A stretch of DNA of 55,864 bases from D2472 sp964444385 (GCA_964444385.1 CAYUHD010000003.1:1-55864), one strand, 5' to 3'; shown: positions 17,080 through 27,085, numbered from the stretch's first letter. The notes: generated by a model from the letters alone, not told the origin. Made by a program: numbers and translations.

Positions 17080-18575
17080 TGATTAAAAAATCAATGCGTA
17101 GCATATTATTTATCATTGCTTTATCTTTTTCTTTTGGAGCAATTAACCTTGTTGCTCAAAGTAATAGTGACGACCCTTCAGTTGGTGGAAGTTCAAAAAA
17201 AACGGGTAAGACTAGAACATACAAGAAGGCTAGAGTGCTTCAAAACTCTACAGCCAAGAAAATTGTAAAGGTTGTAGAAGCCCTTGAAAGGCAAAAAACT
17301 GTTGAAGTGCCTGATCCTGAAAATAAGGGCAAATTTATTAAAAAAGAAGAAGATGATCCTGATTGGGCAAGCGCAAAAAGGATATTAACTGAACTCCGAA
17401 ATAAAAGAGCAGAACTGAAAAGTTATGATCGTTCGGTTATGTGGAATTATTGGGGGTACATATATTTCAGCGATGAAAATTATGATCAGGCAATGTACGC
17501 ATATGAACAGCTTTTAAATGAGCCTGAGGCTACAGTGCCACTAAGAACAGCATCTTTGTTTACTCTTGCTCAATTAAATCTTGTCAAAGAAAATTGGGAC
17601 AAGGGTATTAATCTAATACTTCAATGGATGAATGAAGTAGAGAATATTACAGCTCAATCATATTATCTCCTTGCCTCAGCTTATTTCCAAAAAGGAGATT
17701 TCGTTAGAGCAAGAAGTAATATGGAAGAAGCCATTAGATTAGCCGAGGAAGAGGGCTATCGCCCAAGAGAAAATTGGTATGTTTTATTAGCAGCGTGCTT
17801 TAGCGAGCTTAAGGATAAAAAGATAATAGGGGAAGCCTATGCTCTTGAACAACAACTCAGCATCTATGAAATTTTAGTCAACTACTACCCTAAAAAAATA
17901 TATTTTCTTCAGCTAGGCGGAACATATCAGCAAATGGATAGAGAAGATGATTATTTGATCACATTAAAAGCTGCTTATGATAAAGATCTTCTTGATAAAG
18001 AGGGTGAGTATCTAGCTCTTGCCCAAATGCTTTTACTTAAGAAAAATCCATATTGGGCTGCACAAGTTTTGGTGGCTGGTCAACAGAAAAAAGTGACCAT
18101 CAAAGATGAAGACACTGGAGAAGAAGAGGTCGTTGCAGTTGTAAAGGAAAAAGAAAAAACTTTTAAGCTTTTAGCTGATGCCTGGAGAATGGCCCAAGAA
18201 ATTGATAAAGCTATTCCAGTTTTAGAAAAGGCAGCAAAAATGTCTAAAGATGGGGATACATACGTTTTATTAGGCAATCTATATCTTTTTGAAGATCGTA
18301 TTAAGGAGTCTATAAAAGCTATTGAAAATGCATTAAAAAAACCTAAGTTAAAAAGCCGTTCTCAAGCTTTGCTTGTTCTAGGACAGGGTCATTTTGAGCT
18401 CCAAAATTTTGAAGAAGCCAAGAAACATTTTAGAGCAGCAGCTCGCGATAAAAACAAAAGAATTAAAAAGACAGCAAACTCTTGGATTAAATATGCTGAA
18501 AATGAAGAAATTAGAGTTAAGAACCTAGCCCTTAGAAGAGATTTTATTCAGCAATCTAAATCAAAGAGTTCCTAA
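17079..18575 (+). CDS. TPR-repeat periplasmic protein of TonB operon
   Basis: This 498-residue protein has a signal peptide (about 1-26) and then tandem tetratricopeptide-like helices, for example WGYIYFSDENYDQAMYAYEQ, YLLASAYFQKGDFVRARSNM, YVLLGNLYLFEDRIKESIKA and LGQGHFELQNFEEAKKHF. It is probably a periplasmic scaffold. TPR genes commonly close DUF3450/TtpC-type TonB operons, which supports a role with the motor, but the partner is unknown. The start ATG overlaps the tonB stop. The gene ends convergently against folA with a 4-bp overlap. Confidence 0.85.
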   Translation: MIKKSMRSILFIIALSFSFGAINLVAQSNSDDPSVGGSSKKTGKTRTYKKARVLQNSTAKKIVKVVEALERQKTVEVPDPENKGKFIKKEEDDPDWASAKRILTELRNKRAELKSYDRSVMWNYWGYIYFSDENYDQAMYAYEQLLNEPEATVPLRTASLFTLAQLNLVKENWDKGINLILQWMNEVENITAQSYYLLASAYFQKGDFVRARSNMEEAIRLAEEEGYRPRENWYVLLAACFSELKDKKIIGEAYALEQQLSIYEILVNYYPKKIYFLQLGGTYQQMDREDDYLITLKAAYDKDLLDKEGEYLALAQMLLLKKNPYWAAQVLVAGQQKKVTIKDEDTGEEEVVAVVKEKEKTFKLLADAWRMAQEIDKAIPVLEKAAKMSKDGDTYVLLGNLYLFEDRIKESIKAIENALKKPKLKSRSQALLVLGQGHFELQNFEEAKKHFRAAARDKNKRIKKTANSWIKYAENEEIRVKNLALRRDFIQQSKSKSS

Positions 18576-19075
18576 TTCTTAATATAGGTCTCAACCCTAA
18601 AATCATATTCATTCTCAATATCTTGCTGGTAAGATTCAGTTGAGATTTTTTTCCAATTGCTAAAATCTATTTTTGGATAAAATATATCTCCATCAATCGC
18701 ACAATCTACTCTTGTTAAAACTAATTTGTTGACTATGTTTTGACTTTCTTCAAAGACATAACCGCCTCCGATTAAAACAACTTCTTCGTTTTGTGTATTT
18801 TTTTTATTCCATTTGCTTGCAGTTTTAATTCCTAGGTCTAGATTTTCTACAACTTCAATTCCATCTTGAGAGTTTAATGTAGATGAGATAACAATATTTT
18901 TTCTATTAGGAAGAGGCCTTCCAATTGATTCAAATGTTTTCCTTCCCATTACAATGGCTTTGCTTTGAGTATAAGCTCTGAAATGTTGAAGATCTCTTTT
19001 AAGTTTCCATGGAAGATCGTTATTAACACCTATCACGAAATTATTTGAGATGGCAACCAAATGGGAAATAATCAT
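18572..19075 (-). CDS. folA: Dihydrofolate reductase
   Basis: This NADPH-dependent enzyme regenerates tetrahydrofolate. The 167 residues include GVNNDLPWKLKRDLQHF with the catalytic acid D28, IVMGRKTFESIGRPLPNRKNIVIS and the GGGYVFEES nucleotide-binding loop. It follows thyA by 7 bp, pairing the two enzymes of the dTMP cycle. Confidence 0.96.
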   Translation of the reverse strand: MIISHLVAISNNFVIGVNNDLPWKLKRDLQHFRAYTQSKAIVMGRKTFESIGRPLPNRKNIVISSTLNSQDGIEVVENLDLGIKTASKWNKKNTQNEEVVLIGGGYVFEESQNIVNKLVLTRVDCAIDGDIFYPKIDFSNWKKISTESYQQDIENEYDFRVETYIKN

Positions 19076-19082
19076 AAAAAAT

Positions 19083-19949
19083 CTATATTGCCATTGGCGC
19101 TTTTAAGGCTGGGTAAGATTCATATCCATCCAATCTAAAATCATCAACAGAATAATCATTCAGAGTTTCTATTGATTCTATGTTAGGCATAATTAACTTA
19201 GGAAGTTTTTTAGGTGTTCTGGTAAGTTGCTCCTGAACTTGATCAATGCTGTTTTTGTATATGTGAGCATCTCCAAATGTGTGAACGAAATCTCCTGGAA
19301 TGAGGTTTAAGATATTAGCCAGAATTGATTGGAGCAATGCATAGCTTGCAATATTAAATGGTACCCCCAAAAACATATCCGCACTTCTTTGGTACATTTG
19401 GCAAGAAAGTCGACCATTTTCTGAGACATAGAATTGAGCCATGACATGGCATGGAGGCAATGCCATTGAATCTATTTTTTCAACATTCCATGCGCTTAAT
19501 ATGTGCCTTCTTCCACTAGGGTTAGATTCTAGATCATTGATAAGTTTTTTTATCTGATCTACTCCCTTCCAATTTCTCCACTGCACGCCGTAAATTGGGC
19601 CAAGTTTTTTTGTTGTCTTAGTATTTTCATACCCCAATTCAACACCTTGATTATCTGCATTATCTGTCCAAATAGTTGAGAATTTGGTTAAATCGGTTAG
19701 CTCAGCCCTATCTTTTTGGAATCTAATTTCAGCAAGCCTGCGTTCATCATCTGAGCCCTCTAGAAACCATAAGAGCTCAGATACAACACCTTTCCAAGCA
19801 AGTAATTTGGTTGTAACTGCAGGAAATCCATCTTCAAGGCTAAAACGAATTTGATGACCAAAAGATGAGATAACACCTGTTCCAGTTCTATCCTCACGAT
19901 TCTCACCATGTTTTAGAATATAGTCTAAAAGCTCAAGATATTGCTTCAT
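19083..19949 (-). CDS. thyA: Thymidylate synthase ThyA
   Basis: The catalytic cysteine lies in LPPCHVMAQFYV (C167), with RRHILSAWNV and QMYQRSADMFLGVPFNIASYA as further signatures. It methylates dUMP with methylenetetrahydrofolate. At 288 residues it is about 24 longer than the E. coli enzyme, with extra sequence at about 70-110 (FQKDRAELTDLTKF and onward), as in other long bacterial ThyA forms. The start ATG is inside the lgt 3' end (17-bp overlap). Confidence 0.97.
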   Translation of the reverse strand: MKQYLELLDYILKHGENREDRTGTGVISSFGHQIRFSLEDGFPAVTTKLLAWKGVVSELLWFLEGSDDERRLAEIRFQKDRAELTDLTKFSTIWTDNADNQGVELGYENTKTTKKLGPIYGVQWRNWKGVDQIKKLINDLESNPSGRRHILSAWNVEKIDSMALPPCHVMAQFYVSENGRLSCQMYQRSADMFLGVPFNIASYALLQSILANILNLIPGDFVHTFGDAHIYKNSIDQVQEQLTRTPKKLPKLIMPNIESIETLNDYSVDDFRLDGYESYPALKAPMAI

Positions 19950-20739
19950 TCTTTCTCAATGATTTTGTAAGTAGTATGAGTCCAATTATAACCATGGGGA
20001 TGCTAAGAAGTTGGCCCATACTTAATTGTAATGCAACAAAACCCATGTGAGAATCGGGCTGTCTAAAGTATTCAATAAAAAATCTTATTAGTCCGTAAGC
20101 CATTAAGAAACTTCCACTTATAATTCCCTGCTTATTATTTTTTGTGCCAATAAACATTAGTAAAATAAAGAGAAAAAAGCCTTCAAAAAATGCTTCATAA
20201 AGTTGAGAAGGGTGCCTTGTAAGCCCATATGGGTCTGTTGGGAAAATAAATCCCCAGGTTCCATCTGTTGGCCTGCCAAACAATTCTCCATTCATAAAGT
20301 TTCCAATTCTAACCAAACCAAGACCTATTGGCATTGCAGCACAGATTGAATCTGAAAGTCTTAAAAATGAAATTCCATGTTTATAAGAGTAGATATACAA
20401 ACTAACAATTACTCCCATCAAACCACCATGAAAGCTTAAGCCACCCTCCCATATAAAAAATAAACTCAATGGATTAGATGCTAGTTGATCTAGACCATAA
20501 AAAAACATGTAACCAACTCTGCCTCCAAGCATGGCTCCAAAGATTAGCCCATATAAAAAAACAAGGTCATTTACTTGTTCGGTGGTTAATTTTAATTTGC
20601 TAATAATGCGATGATTTTTTAGGTATTGGAAAATTAGGATGGCTGATAATACCCAAGTAACAGCATAATACTGGATCCTTAACCAACCAAATTGTATTAA
20701 ACTCGGGTTATTAAAAAAGTCTGGTAGCTCAATTATCAA
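19933..20739 (-). CDS. lgt: Prolipoprotein diacylglyceryl transferase Lgt
   Basis: This 268-residue membrane enzyme attaches diacylglycerol to the lipobox cysteine of prolipoproteins. GGRVGYMFFYG, SFHGGLMGVI and the Lgt signature RIGNFMNGELFGRP are present, with about seven hydrophobic segments. It starts at TTG overlapping the previous stop. Two candidate substrates in this window are the M2 peptidase and the protein at 36859-37344. The lgt-thyA-folA order is common in gammaproteobacteria. Confidence 0.96.
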   Translation of the reverse strand: MIIELPDFFNNPSLIQFGWLRIQYYAVTWVLSAILIFQYLKNHRIISKLKLTTEQVNDLVFLYGLIFGAMLGGRVGYMFFYGLDQLASNPLSLFFIWEGGLSFHGGLMGVIVSLYIYSYKHGISFLRLSDSICAAMPIGLGLVRIGNFMNGELFGRPTDGTWGFIFPTDPYGLTRHPSQLYEAFFEGFFLFILLMFIGTKNNKQGIISGSFLMAYGLIRFFIEYFRQPDSHMGFVALQLSMGQLLSIPMVIIGLILLTKSLRKNEAIS

Positions 20740-21539
20740 TTTGTTACCACCAAAATCCCAACAATAATTAAAAATATGCCGAAGGAAATTTTAAGAGCCT
20801 GTTCAGAAATAGAATGACTAATATTAGCTCCAAGTTTTGCTGTGAATATGCTCGCTAATGATATACATAAAACAGCTGGCCAAAAAACATACCCGAAAGC
20901 GCCTGTTGGAAGGTTTGCATCTGTTTGCCCATAGTACATATATCCAATTGCTCCTGCTGCGGCTATTGGGACTCCACACGCTGCCGCAGTTCCAATACCT
21001 TTTCGAATATTATAGCCTCCGGCAATCATCAGGGGAGTTGTAAATGAACCGCCTCCAATACCAATAATAGAGGACAAAAATCCAATCCAAGAACCGTGAA
21101 TGGGGATAAGAAACTTAGATAGGGAAATAAACCCTTTACCTTTATTTGCTAGAGTTTGTGTAAATCCAGTAATCATTTCCATCCCAACAACCATAAGAAA
21201 AATTGTAATAATCAACTTTAAATTTTCGCTTGAAAGTGTCGCGGCATATCCAGCTCCAACAATAGCACCCAAAATCATGCCTGCAGAAAGAGGGATGACT
21301 AATGGCCACTCTACGCTTCTTTTGTTGTGATGAGATAGAGCTGAAGAAATAGCAGAAAAAAATATGCTTGCCAGTGATGTCCCTACAGCCAGAAGCACTA
21401 TTATTGAACCCTCAAAACCCATCCCATAAAAAATAAAAATTAACCCTGGAACCAAGATACTTCCTCCACCAATACCAAACATACCAGCTAACAGACCTGT
21501 ACATACACCAAGCAAAAGATAGATTAAAATTTCAAGCAT
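20736..21539 (-). CDS. TauE/SafE (TSUP) family membrane permease
   Basis: The 267-residue protein has about eight transmembrane segments in two similar halves, each with a glycine-rich motif (GLLAGMFGIGGGSILVPGL and SSIIGIGGGSFTTPL) characteristic of the sulfite exporter TauE/SafE family. Such proteins export sulfite, sulfoacetate or related organosulfur anions; the substrate here cannot be told. The start overlaps the rppH stop by 8 bp (ATGCTTGA). Confidence 0.88.
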   Translation of the reverse strand: MLEILIYLLLGVCTGLLAGMFGIGGGSILVPGLIFIFYGMGFEGSIIVLLAVGTSLASIFFSAISSALSHHNKRSVEWPLVIPLSAGMILGAIVGAGYAATLSSENLKLIITIFLMVVGMEMITGFTQTLANKGKGFISLSKFLIPIHGSWIGFLSSIIGIGGGSFTTPLMIAGGYNIRKGIGTAAACGVPIAAAGAIGYMYYGQTDANLPTGAFGYVFWPAVLCISLASIFTAKLGANISHSISEQALKISFGIFLIIVGILVVTN

Positions 21540-22014
21540 TGTATATATGGATATATTTTGGAAGAAACTCAGTTAAGACACTTCTATAGACATCGCGTTT
21601 AAATGGAACAACGCAAGCTAATGAATGCCAATAGGTGACCCATTTGTAATCTACAAATTCTTGTGGAATTTCATTTAAGAGATTAATTTCTAGATTTGTA
21701 TTTGCTTTAAGCATGTACCATTTTTGAATTTGGCCTTTAAAGCTTTTTAAACTTTCGGGTCTTGGTTGATACTTCTTAGGTAGGTCATAGTGATACCAAT
21801 GTTTGCTTTTTGCGATCATTGTCACTTGATTTTTTTTAATGCCAACCTCTTCATATAGTTCTCGGTATGCAGCCTTGAGATGAAGCTCACCCCCATCTAT
21901 GCCCCCTTGAGGAAATTGCCAAGTTTTTTTTCCTCTTCTCCTACAAACTAATAACTGATTATTTTTATCCAATACGATTAAGCCAACATTTTTTCTGTAA
22001 GATTTATCATTCAT
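21532..22014 (-). CDS. rppH: RNA pyrophosphohydrolase RppH
   Basis: This 160-residue Nudix protein has the box GGIDGGELHLKAAYRELYEE followed by VGI. The N-terminal YRKNVGLIVLDKNNQLLVCRR and WQFPQGG are RppH-specific. It removes pyrophosphate from 5' ends of mRNA and starts RNase E-dependent decay. It is divergent from the HAD phosphatase gene 16 bp away. Confidence 0.95.
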   Translation of the reverse strand: MNDKSYRKNVGLIVLDKNNQLLVCRRRGKKTWQFPQGGIDGGELHLKAAYRELYEEVGIKKNQVTMIAKSKHWYHYDLPKKYQPRPESLKSFKGQIQKWYMLKANTNLEINLLNEIPQEFVDYKWVTYWHSLACVVPFKRDVYRSVLTEFLPKYIHIYNA

Positions 22015-22030
22015 GTTAGATTAACTCCAT

Positions 22031-22699
22031 ATGACCAAGCCAGATTTAGCAATTTTTGATCTAGATAATACCATTCTAAACGGCGATTCAGATTTTTCGA
22101 TGATTAATTACTTAGTAAATACTAATATCTTAGATAAAAAAGCCAAGTTAAAGAATGACCAATCTCTTAAAGATTATCAGCAGGGGAAATTAGACTTTGC
22201 TCAATATACTAATTTTGCATTACAAGCATACGCAGGGAAAAGGATCGATGAAATCAATGAAATAATTTTTCCATATGTTGAAAAAATTATTGAGCCAATG
22301 ATTAATATTTTTGCCCTTAAACTTATACACGATCATTATGAAGAGGGAGACGATATATTGCTTGCCAGTGCAACTAACGAGTTAATAGTTCGACCAATAG
22401 CAAAAAGATTGGAAATTAAGAACGTTATCGCTACCAAGGCTGAATTTAAAAATAACAAATGCACGGGCAAGTTTATCCCACCACTTGCTCTAGGGGTAGG
22501 CAAATTAAAGCTTGTGGAGGGGTGGATGAAAGAAAATCAATACAATGATTTCTCAGGAGTTACTTTTTATTCAGACTCTATTAATGACCTGCCTTTAATG
22601 GAAATTGTTGAATTTCCAAAGGCTGTTAATCCAGATGCAAAGCTTGGAGTTATCTCAAAGGATAGAGGATGGGAAGTAATTAACCTGCCAATAATTTAA
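22031..22699 (+). CDS. HAD superfamily (subfamily IB) phosphatase
   Basis: Motif I is FDLDNTI (residues about 9-15), motif II is LASATNEL and motif III with motif IV is YSDSINDLPLM. This is the SerB-like HAD-IB pattern with an alpha-helical cap. The 222-residue protein resembles phosphoserine-phosphatase-like enzymes often placed next to rppH in gammaproteobacteria. The natural substrate is not known. It ends convergently on gcvP with a 4-bp overlap. Confidence 0.85.
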   Translation: MTKPDLAIFDLDNTILNGDSDFSMINYLVNTNILDKKAKLKNDQSLKDYQQGKLDFAQYTNFALQAYAGKRIDEINEIIFPYVEKIIEPMINIFALKLIHDHYEEGDDILLASATNELIVRPIAKRLEIKNVIATKAEFKNNKCTGKFIPPLALGVGKLKLVEGWMKENQYNDFSGVTFYSDSINDLPLMEIVEFPKAVNPDAKLGVISKDRGWEVINLPII

Positions 22700-25545
22700 T
22701 TTTCTTCTTGGAAATCTGTCATAGAGGGGCAAGTACACATAAGATTCTTGTCACCGAAAACATTATCAACTCTTCCTATAGGCGGCCAGTATTTATTTCT
22801 TCCATTAAGCCCTCCAGGGTAGGCTGCTAAAGAGCGTGGATATTTATATTTCCATTCATTACTAGTTACTTCTTGAGCGCAATGTGGAGCATTTCTTAGT
22901 GGGCTATCTTCAATAGAATAAGCTCCACTTTCTACTTGGCCAATCTCTTTACGAATGCTAATCATAGCTTCAATGAATCTGTCTAACTCAGCCAATGACT
23001 CACTTTCAGTTGGTTCAATCATCAAGGTTCCAGGAACAGGAAATGACATAGTAGGCGCATGAAATCCAAAATCTATTAATCGTTTAGCAATATCATCAAC
23101 TTCCACCCTACATAACTCTTTTAAAGGTCTGATATCTAAAATGCATTCGTGCGCAATTAACCCATTTTTACCTGTATATAAGACTTTGTAGTGTGGGCTC
23201 AACTTTTGAGCAATATAATTTGCACTAAGAATTGCTACCTGTGTAGCTTTTCTTAGGCCTGATGCTCCCATCATTTGAATATACATCCAGCTTATTGGAA
23301 GAATTGAAGCGCTGCCAAAGTTTGTTGCTGAGACTGGCCCAACGTTCTCAGAGGAAGGTTCATAAGCTAATGGGTCAGATGGTAAATAAGGCATCAAATC
23401 TTTTACTACCCCGATTGGACCGACACCTGGTCCACCGCCTCCATGGGGAATGCAGAATGTTTTATGCAGATTGAGATGAGATACATCTCCCCCAAACTCA
23501 CCTGGTTTACATAAACCAACCATCGCATTGAGATTTGCACCATCGATATAAACTTTTCCACCATGCTCATGAATCATCTCGCACACTTCGGTTACTGTGG
23601 TTTCGAAAACCCCATGTGTGGAAGGGTAAGTAATCATGATTGCAGCTAGTTCTGAAGAATATTTTGTTGCTTTTTCACGCAGATCATCAAGATCAATGTT
23701 GCCCTTTTTATCACAGCTTATTGGTACCACTTTCATGCCTGCCATTTGAGCAGAGGCGGGATTTGTTCCATGTGCTGACTCAGGGATTAAGCATATTTTT
23801 CTTTGATGATCTCCATTACTTCTATGAAAGGCGTCAATCGCTAGCAAGCCTGAGTATTCTCCTTGAGAGCCTGCATTTGGTTGCAATGATACAGCTGAAT
23901 ACCCAGTAATTTCTGATAGCCTAGATTCTAAATCGTCAATTAAAATTTTATATCCAGAAATTTGATCATTTGGAGTATAAGGGTGGATATTTGAAAACTC
24001 CTCCCAACCAATGGGGATCATTTCCGAAGTAGCATTTAATTTCATCGTGCATGAACCCAAAGGAATCATCGCTCTATCCAATGCAATATCTTTATCACAA
24101 AGCTTCCTAATGTACCTCAGCATTTCTGTTTCGGTTTGATACATGTGAAATACTGGATGGGTTAGGTATTTAGATGATCTGAGAAGACTTGTTGGTAAGT
24201 CACAGTTAGAAATAACTTTTTCTTTCTTGGTAGAGCCTTTAAAAAGTTTTATTAAGTTTTTTATTTCTTTGTCCGTCGCAGTTTCATCCAATGAAATGCT
24301 GATGTGATTTTCATCTAGCATCCTGATATTCATAAGTTGATTTTCAGCAGATGAAATAATCTCTTTAGTCTCAGATCCAGTATGGATTGTGAGAGTATCA
24401 AAAAAATTACAAGATTGAAGCTTATAACCAAGCACATTGATTTCTTTTGCTAAAGATACAGCTTTTGAATGAACTGATTGAGCGATCTGTTTTAAACCTG
24501 CTGGACCATGGTATGTAGCGTAAAATCCAGCCATGATTGCAAGCAGAGCTTGAGATGTACATATGTTGCTTGTTGCTTTCTCTCTTCTAATATGTTGCTC
24601 TCTTGTTTGCAGGGCCAATCTATAGGCTGTTCTTCCGTGCTGATCAATCGATGCTCCCACTAATCTGCCCGGCAAAGATCTTTTATATTTTTCCTTAGTA
24701 GCCATAAATGCAGCATGCGGACCACCAAAACCAAGAGGTACACCAAACCTTTGTGAGTTTCCTATTGCTATGTCTGCTCCCATTTCACCTGGGCTCTTCA
24801 ATATGGTCAGTGCCAATAAATCTGTAGCCATTATTACCAAGCCTTTTTGTCCATGAATATTTGCAATTTCTTGAGAGAAATCAACTATCGCGCCATTATT
24901 GCCTGGATACTGGAGCAATGCTCCAAAATATGTATCTTCTTTTAAGTTAGCTATCAATTGAAGATCCCCAACGACAACCTCAATGCCAATTGGTTTTGCT
25001 CTAGCCGTGACTACAGCAATTGTTTGAGGAAAACAGTTTTGATCTATAAAAAACTTTTGTGATTTACTTTTTCCAACCCTGGATGCAAGAGTCATAGCTT
25101 CTGCTGCTGCTGTGGATTCATCTAGCAGTGATGCATTAGCAATCTCAAATCCCGTCAGGTCCCCGACCATAGTTTGAAAATTTATGAGCGCCTCCAATCT
25201 TCCCTGTGAGATTTCAGATTGATAAGGGGTATAAGAGGTATACCATCCCGGGTTTTCAAAAACATTTCTTAAAATGACCTTGGGTGTAAATGTTCCATAG
25301 TAACCTTGGCCAATAAAAGACCTAGAAACGATATTTTTTTTAGATATTTCCTTTAATGTTTGTAAGGCTTCTTCTTCAGTCATAGCCTTATTAAGTGCAA
25401 GTTTTTTATCAATCAAGATTTTTTCAGGGAGCACAGATTTTGAGAACTCCTCCAAATCTTTATATCCGAGCTGACTTAATAGATTGTCAATGTCTGTCTG
25501 ACTTAAGCCAATATGCCTTAATGCAAATTTATTAAAATTATCCAT
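22696..25545 (-). CDS. gcvP: Glycine dehydrogenase (decarboxylating), P protein
   Basis: This single-chain P protein of 949 residues decarboxylates glycine using PLP and passes the aminomethyl group to lipoyl-GcvH. The PLP lysine lies in HLNLHKTFCIPHGGGGPG in the C-terminal half. The N-terminal half has the matching but inactive domain (YTPYQSEISQGRLEALINFQ). It is last in gcvT-gcvH-gcvP order with a 60-bp spacer after gcvH, the only sizeable gap in the operon. Confidence 0.97.
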   Translation of the reverse strand: MDNFNKFALRHIGLSQTDIDNLLSQLGYKDLEEFSKSVLPEKILIDKKLALNKAMTEEEALQTLKEISKKNIVSRSFIGQGYYGTFTPKVILRNVFENPGWYTSYTPYQSEISQGRLEALINFQTMVGDLTGFEIANASLLDESTAAAEAMTLASRVGKSKSQKFFIDQNCFPQTIAVVTARAKPIGIEVVVGDLQLIANLKEDTYFGALLQYPGNNGAIVDFSQEIANIHGQKGLVIMATDLLALTILKSPGEMGADIAIGNSQRFGVPLGFGGPHAAFMATKEKYKRSLPGRLVGASIDQHGRTAYRLALQTREQHIRREKATSNICTSQALLAIMAGFYATYHGPAGLKQIAQSVHSKAVSLAKEINVLGYKLQSCNFFDTLTIHTGSETKEIISSAENQLMNIRMLDENHISISLDETATDKEIKNLIKLFKGSTKKEKVISNCDLPTSLLRSSKYLTHPVFHMYQTETEMLRYIRKLCDKDIALDRAMIPLGSCTMKLNATSEMIPIGWEEFSNIHPYTPNDQISGYKILIDDLESRLSEITGYSAVSLQPNAGSQGEYSGLLAIDAFHRSNGDHQRKICLIPESAHGTNPASAQMAGMKVVPISCDKKGNIDLDDLREKATKYSSELAAIMITYPSTHGVFETTVTEVCEMIHEHGGKVYIDGANLNAMVGLCKPGEFGGDVSHLNLHKTFCIPHGGGGPGVGPIGVVKDLMPYLPSDPLAYEPSSENVGPVSATNFGSASILPISWMYIQMMGASGLRKATQVAILSANYIAQKLSPHYKVLYTGKNGLIAHECILDIRPLKELCRVEVDDIAKRLIDFGFHAPTMSFPVPGTLMIEPTESESLAELDRFIEAMISIRKEIGQVESGAYSIEDSPLRNAPHCAQEVTSNEWKYKYPRSLAAYPGGLNGRNKYWPPIGRVDNVFGDKNLMCTCPSMTDFQEEN

Positions 25546-25605
25546 AAGTATTTTTTAAATATAAAGGGTCCTAAGCCCTAAACATATTTTTGCCTGGATT
25601 AATAT

Positions 25606-25992
25606 TTAGTCTTCACAGACATTGTTATAATCTTCAGGAGAAAGCAAATTATCTAGCTCATCCATATCCGAGGGGTTTAATTTATAGAACCATCCCTCTT
25701 CATATGGAGAAGAATTTATTATTTCGGGCTGATTCTCAAGAAGTGAATTTATTTCTATGACTTCTCCTGAAAGAGGAGAATAAATATCTGAGGCAGCTTT
25801 GACTGATTCAACTATAGCAGCATCACTTTCTGCATCTACTGATTGGCCCACTTCGGGCAATTCAACAAAGACAATATCTCCCAAAAGATCTTGTGCATGA
25901 TCGCTTATGCCTATAGTAACAGTGCCGTCAGACTCTACTCTTGTCCATTCGTGAGAAGAAAGAAATTTTAAATCACCCGGTATATCATTCAT
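25606..25992 (-). CDS. gcvH: Glycine cleavage system H protein
   Basis: This small lipoyl carrier of 128 residues bears the lipoylation site in VESVKAASDIYSP (K65). It shuttles the methylamine intermediate between P, T and L proteins. The start overlaps the gcvT stop (ATGA). Lipoylation enzymes and the L protein are outside the window. Confidence 0.97.
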   Translation of the reverse strand: MNDIPGDLKFLSSHEWTRVESDGTVTIGISDHAQDLLGDIVFVELPEVGQSVDAESDAAIVESVKAASDIYSPLSGEVIEINSLLENQPEIINSSPYEEGWFYKLNPSDMDELDNLLSPEDYNNVCED

Positions 25993-27056
25993 GGTCGAAT
26001 TTTACCTTGTCTAAGGAATCTAGGCGACACAAAATCTATATTTAATTCCTTATTTCTTATCATTACCTTCCCATTTTCTTGATAGCCCTGATCAACCCTT
26101 GCAAGACCAATACTGGATTGAAGTGTTGGGGAATATGAGCCGCTTAAAACTATACCGTTTCCTTGTCCATGAGTTATTTCATAGCCGGCCCTTAGGACCC
26201 CTTTATCTCGCAAAATAATTCCAACTATTTTTTTTGATTCGCTTTGATCAATTGATAAGAGCGCATCTTTGCCAATGAACTGACGATTTTCATTACTCAT
26301 ATCAATTGTCCATCCTAAGTTTGATTCATATGGATGGTTATCAATTGTCATATCATTGCCATATAGATTTAGGCCCGCCTCTAGTCTTAAAGTATTTCTA
26401 GCCCCCAAGCCAATGGGCGTGCAATCAAGCTTAAGCGCTTTATCCCAAAGATTTTTAATATCTGAATTTGGGACAATTAACTCAAGACCATCTTCACCAG
26501 TGTATCCAGTTCTTGCAAATAATTTCTCGCCATCAAAAATACAGCCAAACGATTGAAGCTTATTTACTTGATGGTCGATCTCGCTTATCGCTAATATCTT
26601 ATTCAGCGCATCAGGCCCTTGAATGGCCAGGATACCCATATCAGACCTTTCAATTACCTCTACACCAAATTCTACCGCATGCTTTTTGTACCAATCTCGA
26701 TTTTGCTCACGCGTTGAACAGTTCGAGACTAGTCTAAATTTACTGTTTGCATGATAGATAATGAGGTCATCTAAAATGCCACCCTCTTCATTAAGCAAAG
26801 CACCATAAATGGCTTTATTGTTTTGAGAGATTTTTTTAATGTCATTTGCAAAAATCTTTTCAAAAAATGCAACTTGATTACCACCCAAAAAATCAAATAC
26901 TGCCATGTGAGATACATCAAAAATCCCAGCAGCATTCCTAACAGCATTATGTTCTTCGATGAAAGATGTGTAGCTAATCGGCATTTCCCAATTAGAAAAG
27001 TTGATCATTTTTGCCCCTAATTCTATATGGGATTCATGCAGGGCGGTTTTATTCAT
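25989..27056 (-). CDS. gcvT: Glycine cleavage system T protein (aminomethyltransferase)
   Basis: The 355-residue protein transfers the one-carbon unit to tetrahydrofolate, releasing ammonia. FDVSHMAVFDFLGG, ARTGYTGEDGLEL and LGARNTLRLEAGLNLYGND are GcvT signatures, and the C-terminal beta-barrel domain ends GKVMIRNKELNIDFVSPRF. It is the first gene of the operon. The promoter 30 bp upstream gives a leader of only about 22 nt, so no glycine riboswitch can fit. Confidence 0.97.
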   Translation of the reverse strand: MNKTALHESHIELGAKMINFSNWEMPISYTSFIEEHNAVRNAAGIFDVSHMAVFDFLGGNQVAFFEKIFANDIKKISQNNKAIYGALLNEEGGILDDLIIYHANSKFRLVSNCSTREQNRDWYKKHAVEFGVEVIERSDMGILAIQGPDALNKILAISEIDHQVNKLQSFGCIFDGEKLFARTGYTGEDGLELIVPNSDIKNLWDKALKLDCTPIGLGARNTLRLEAGLNLYGNDMTIDNHPYESNLGWTIDMSNENRQFIGKDALLSIDQSESKKIVGIILRDKGVLRAGYEITHGQGNGIVLSGSYSPTLQSSIGLARVDQGYQENGKVMIRNKELNIDFVSPRFLRQGKIRP

Positions 27057-27085
27057 TACTCAAAGGAATTGTTTTTGGAACAAGA

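Noticed and set aside
23262..23909. Open frames on the plus strand inside gcvP
   Set aside because: They are low-complexity antisense shadows of a highly conserved gene, with no ribosome sites and no family resemblance.
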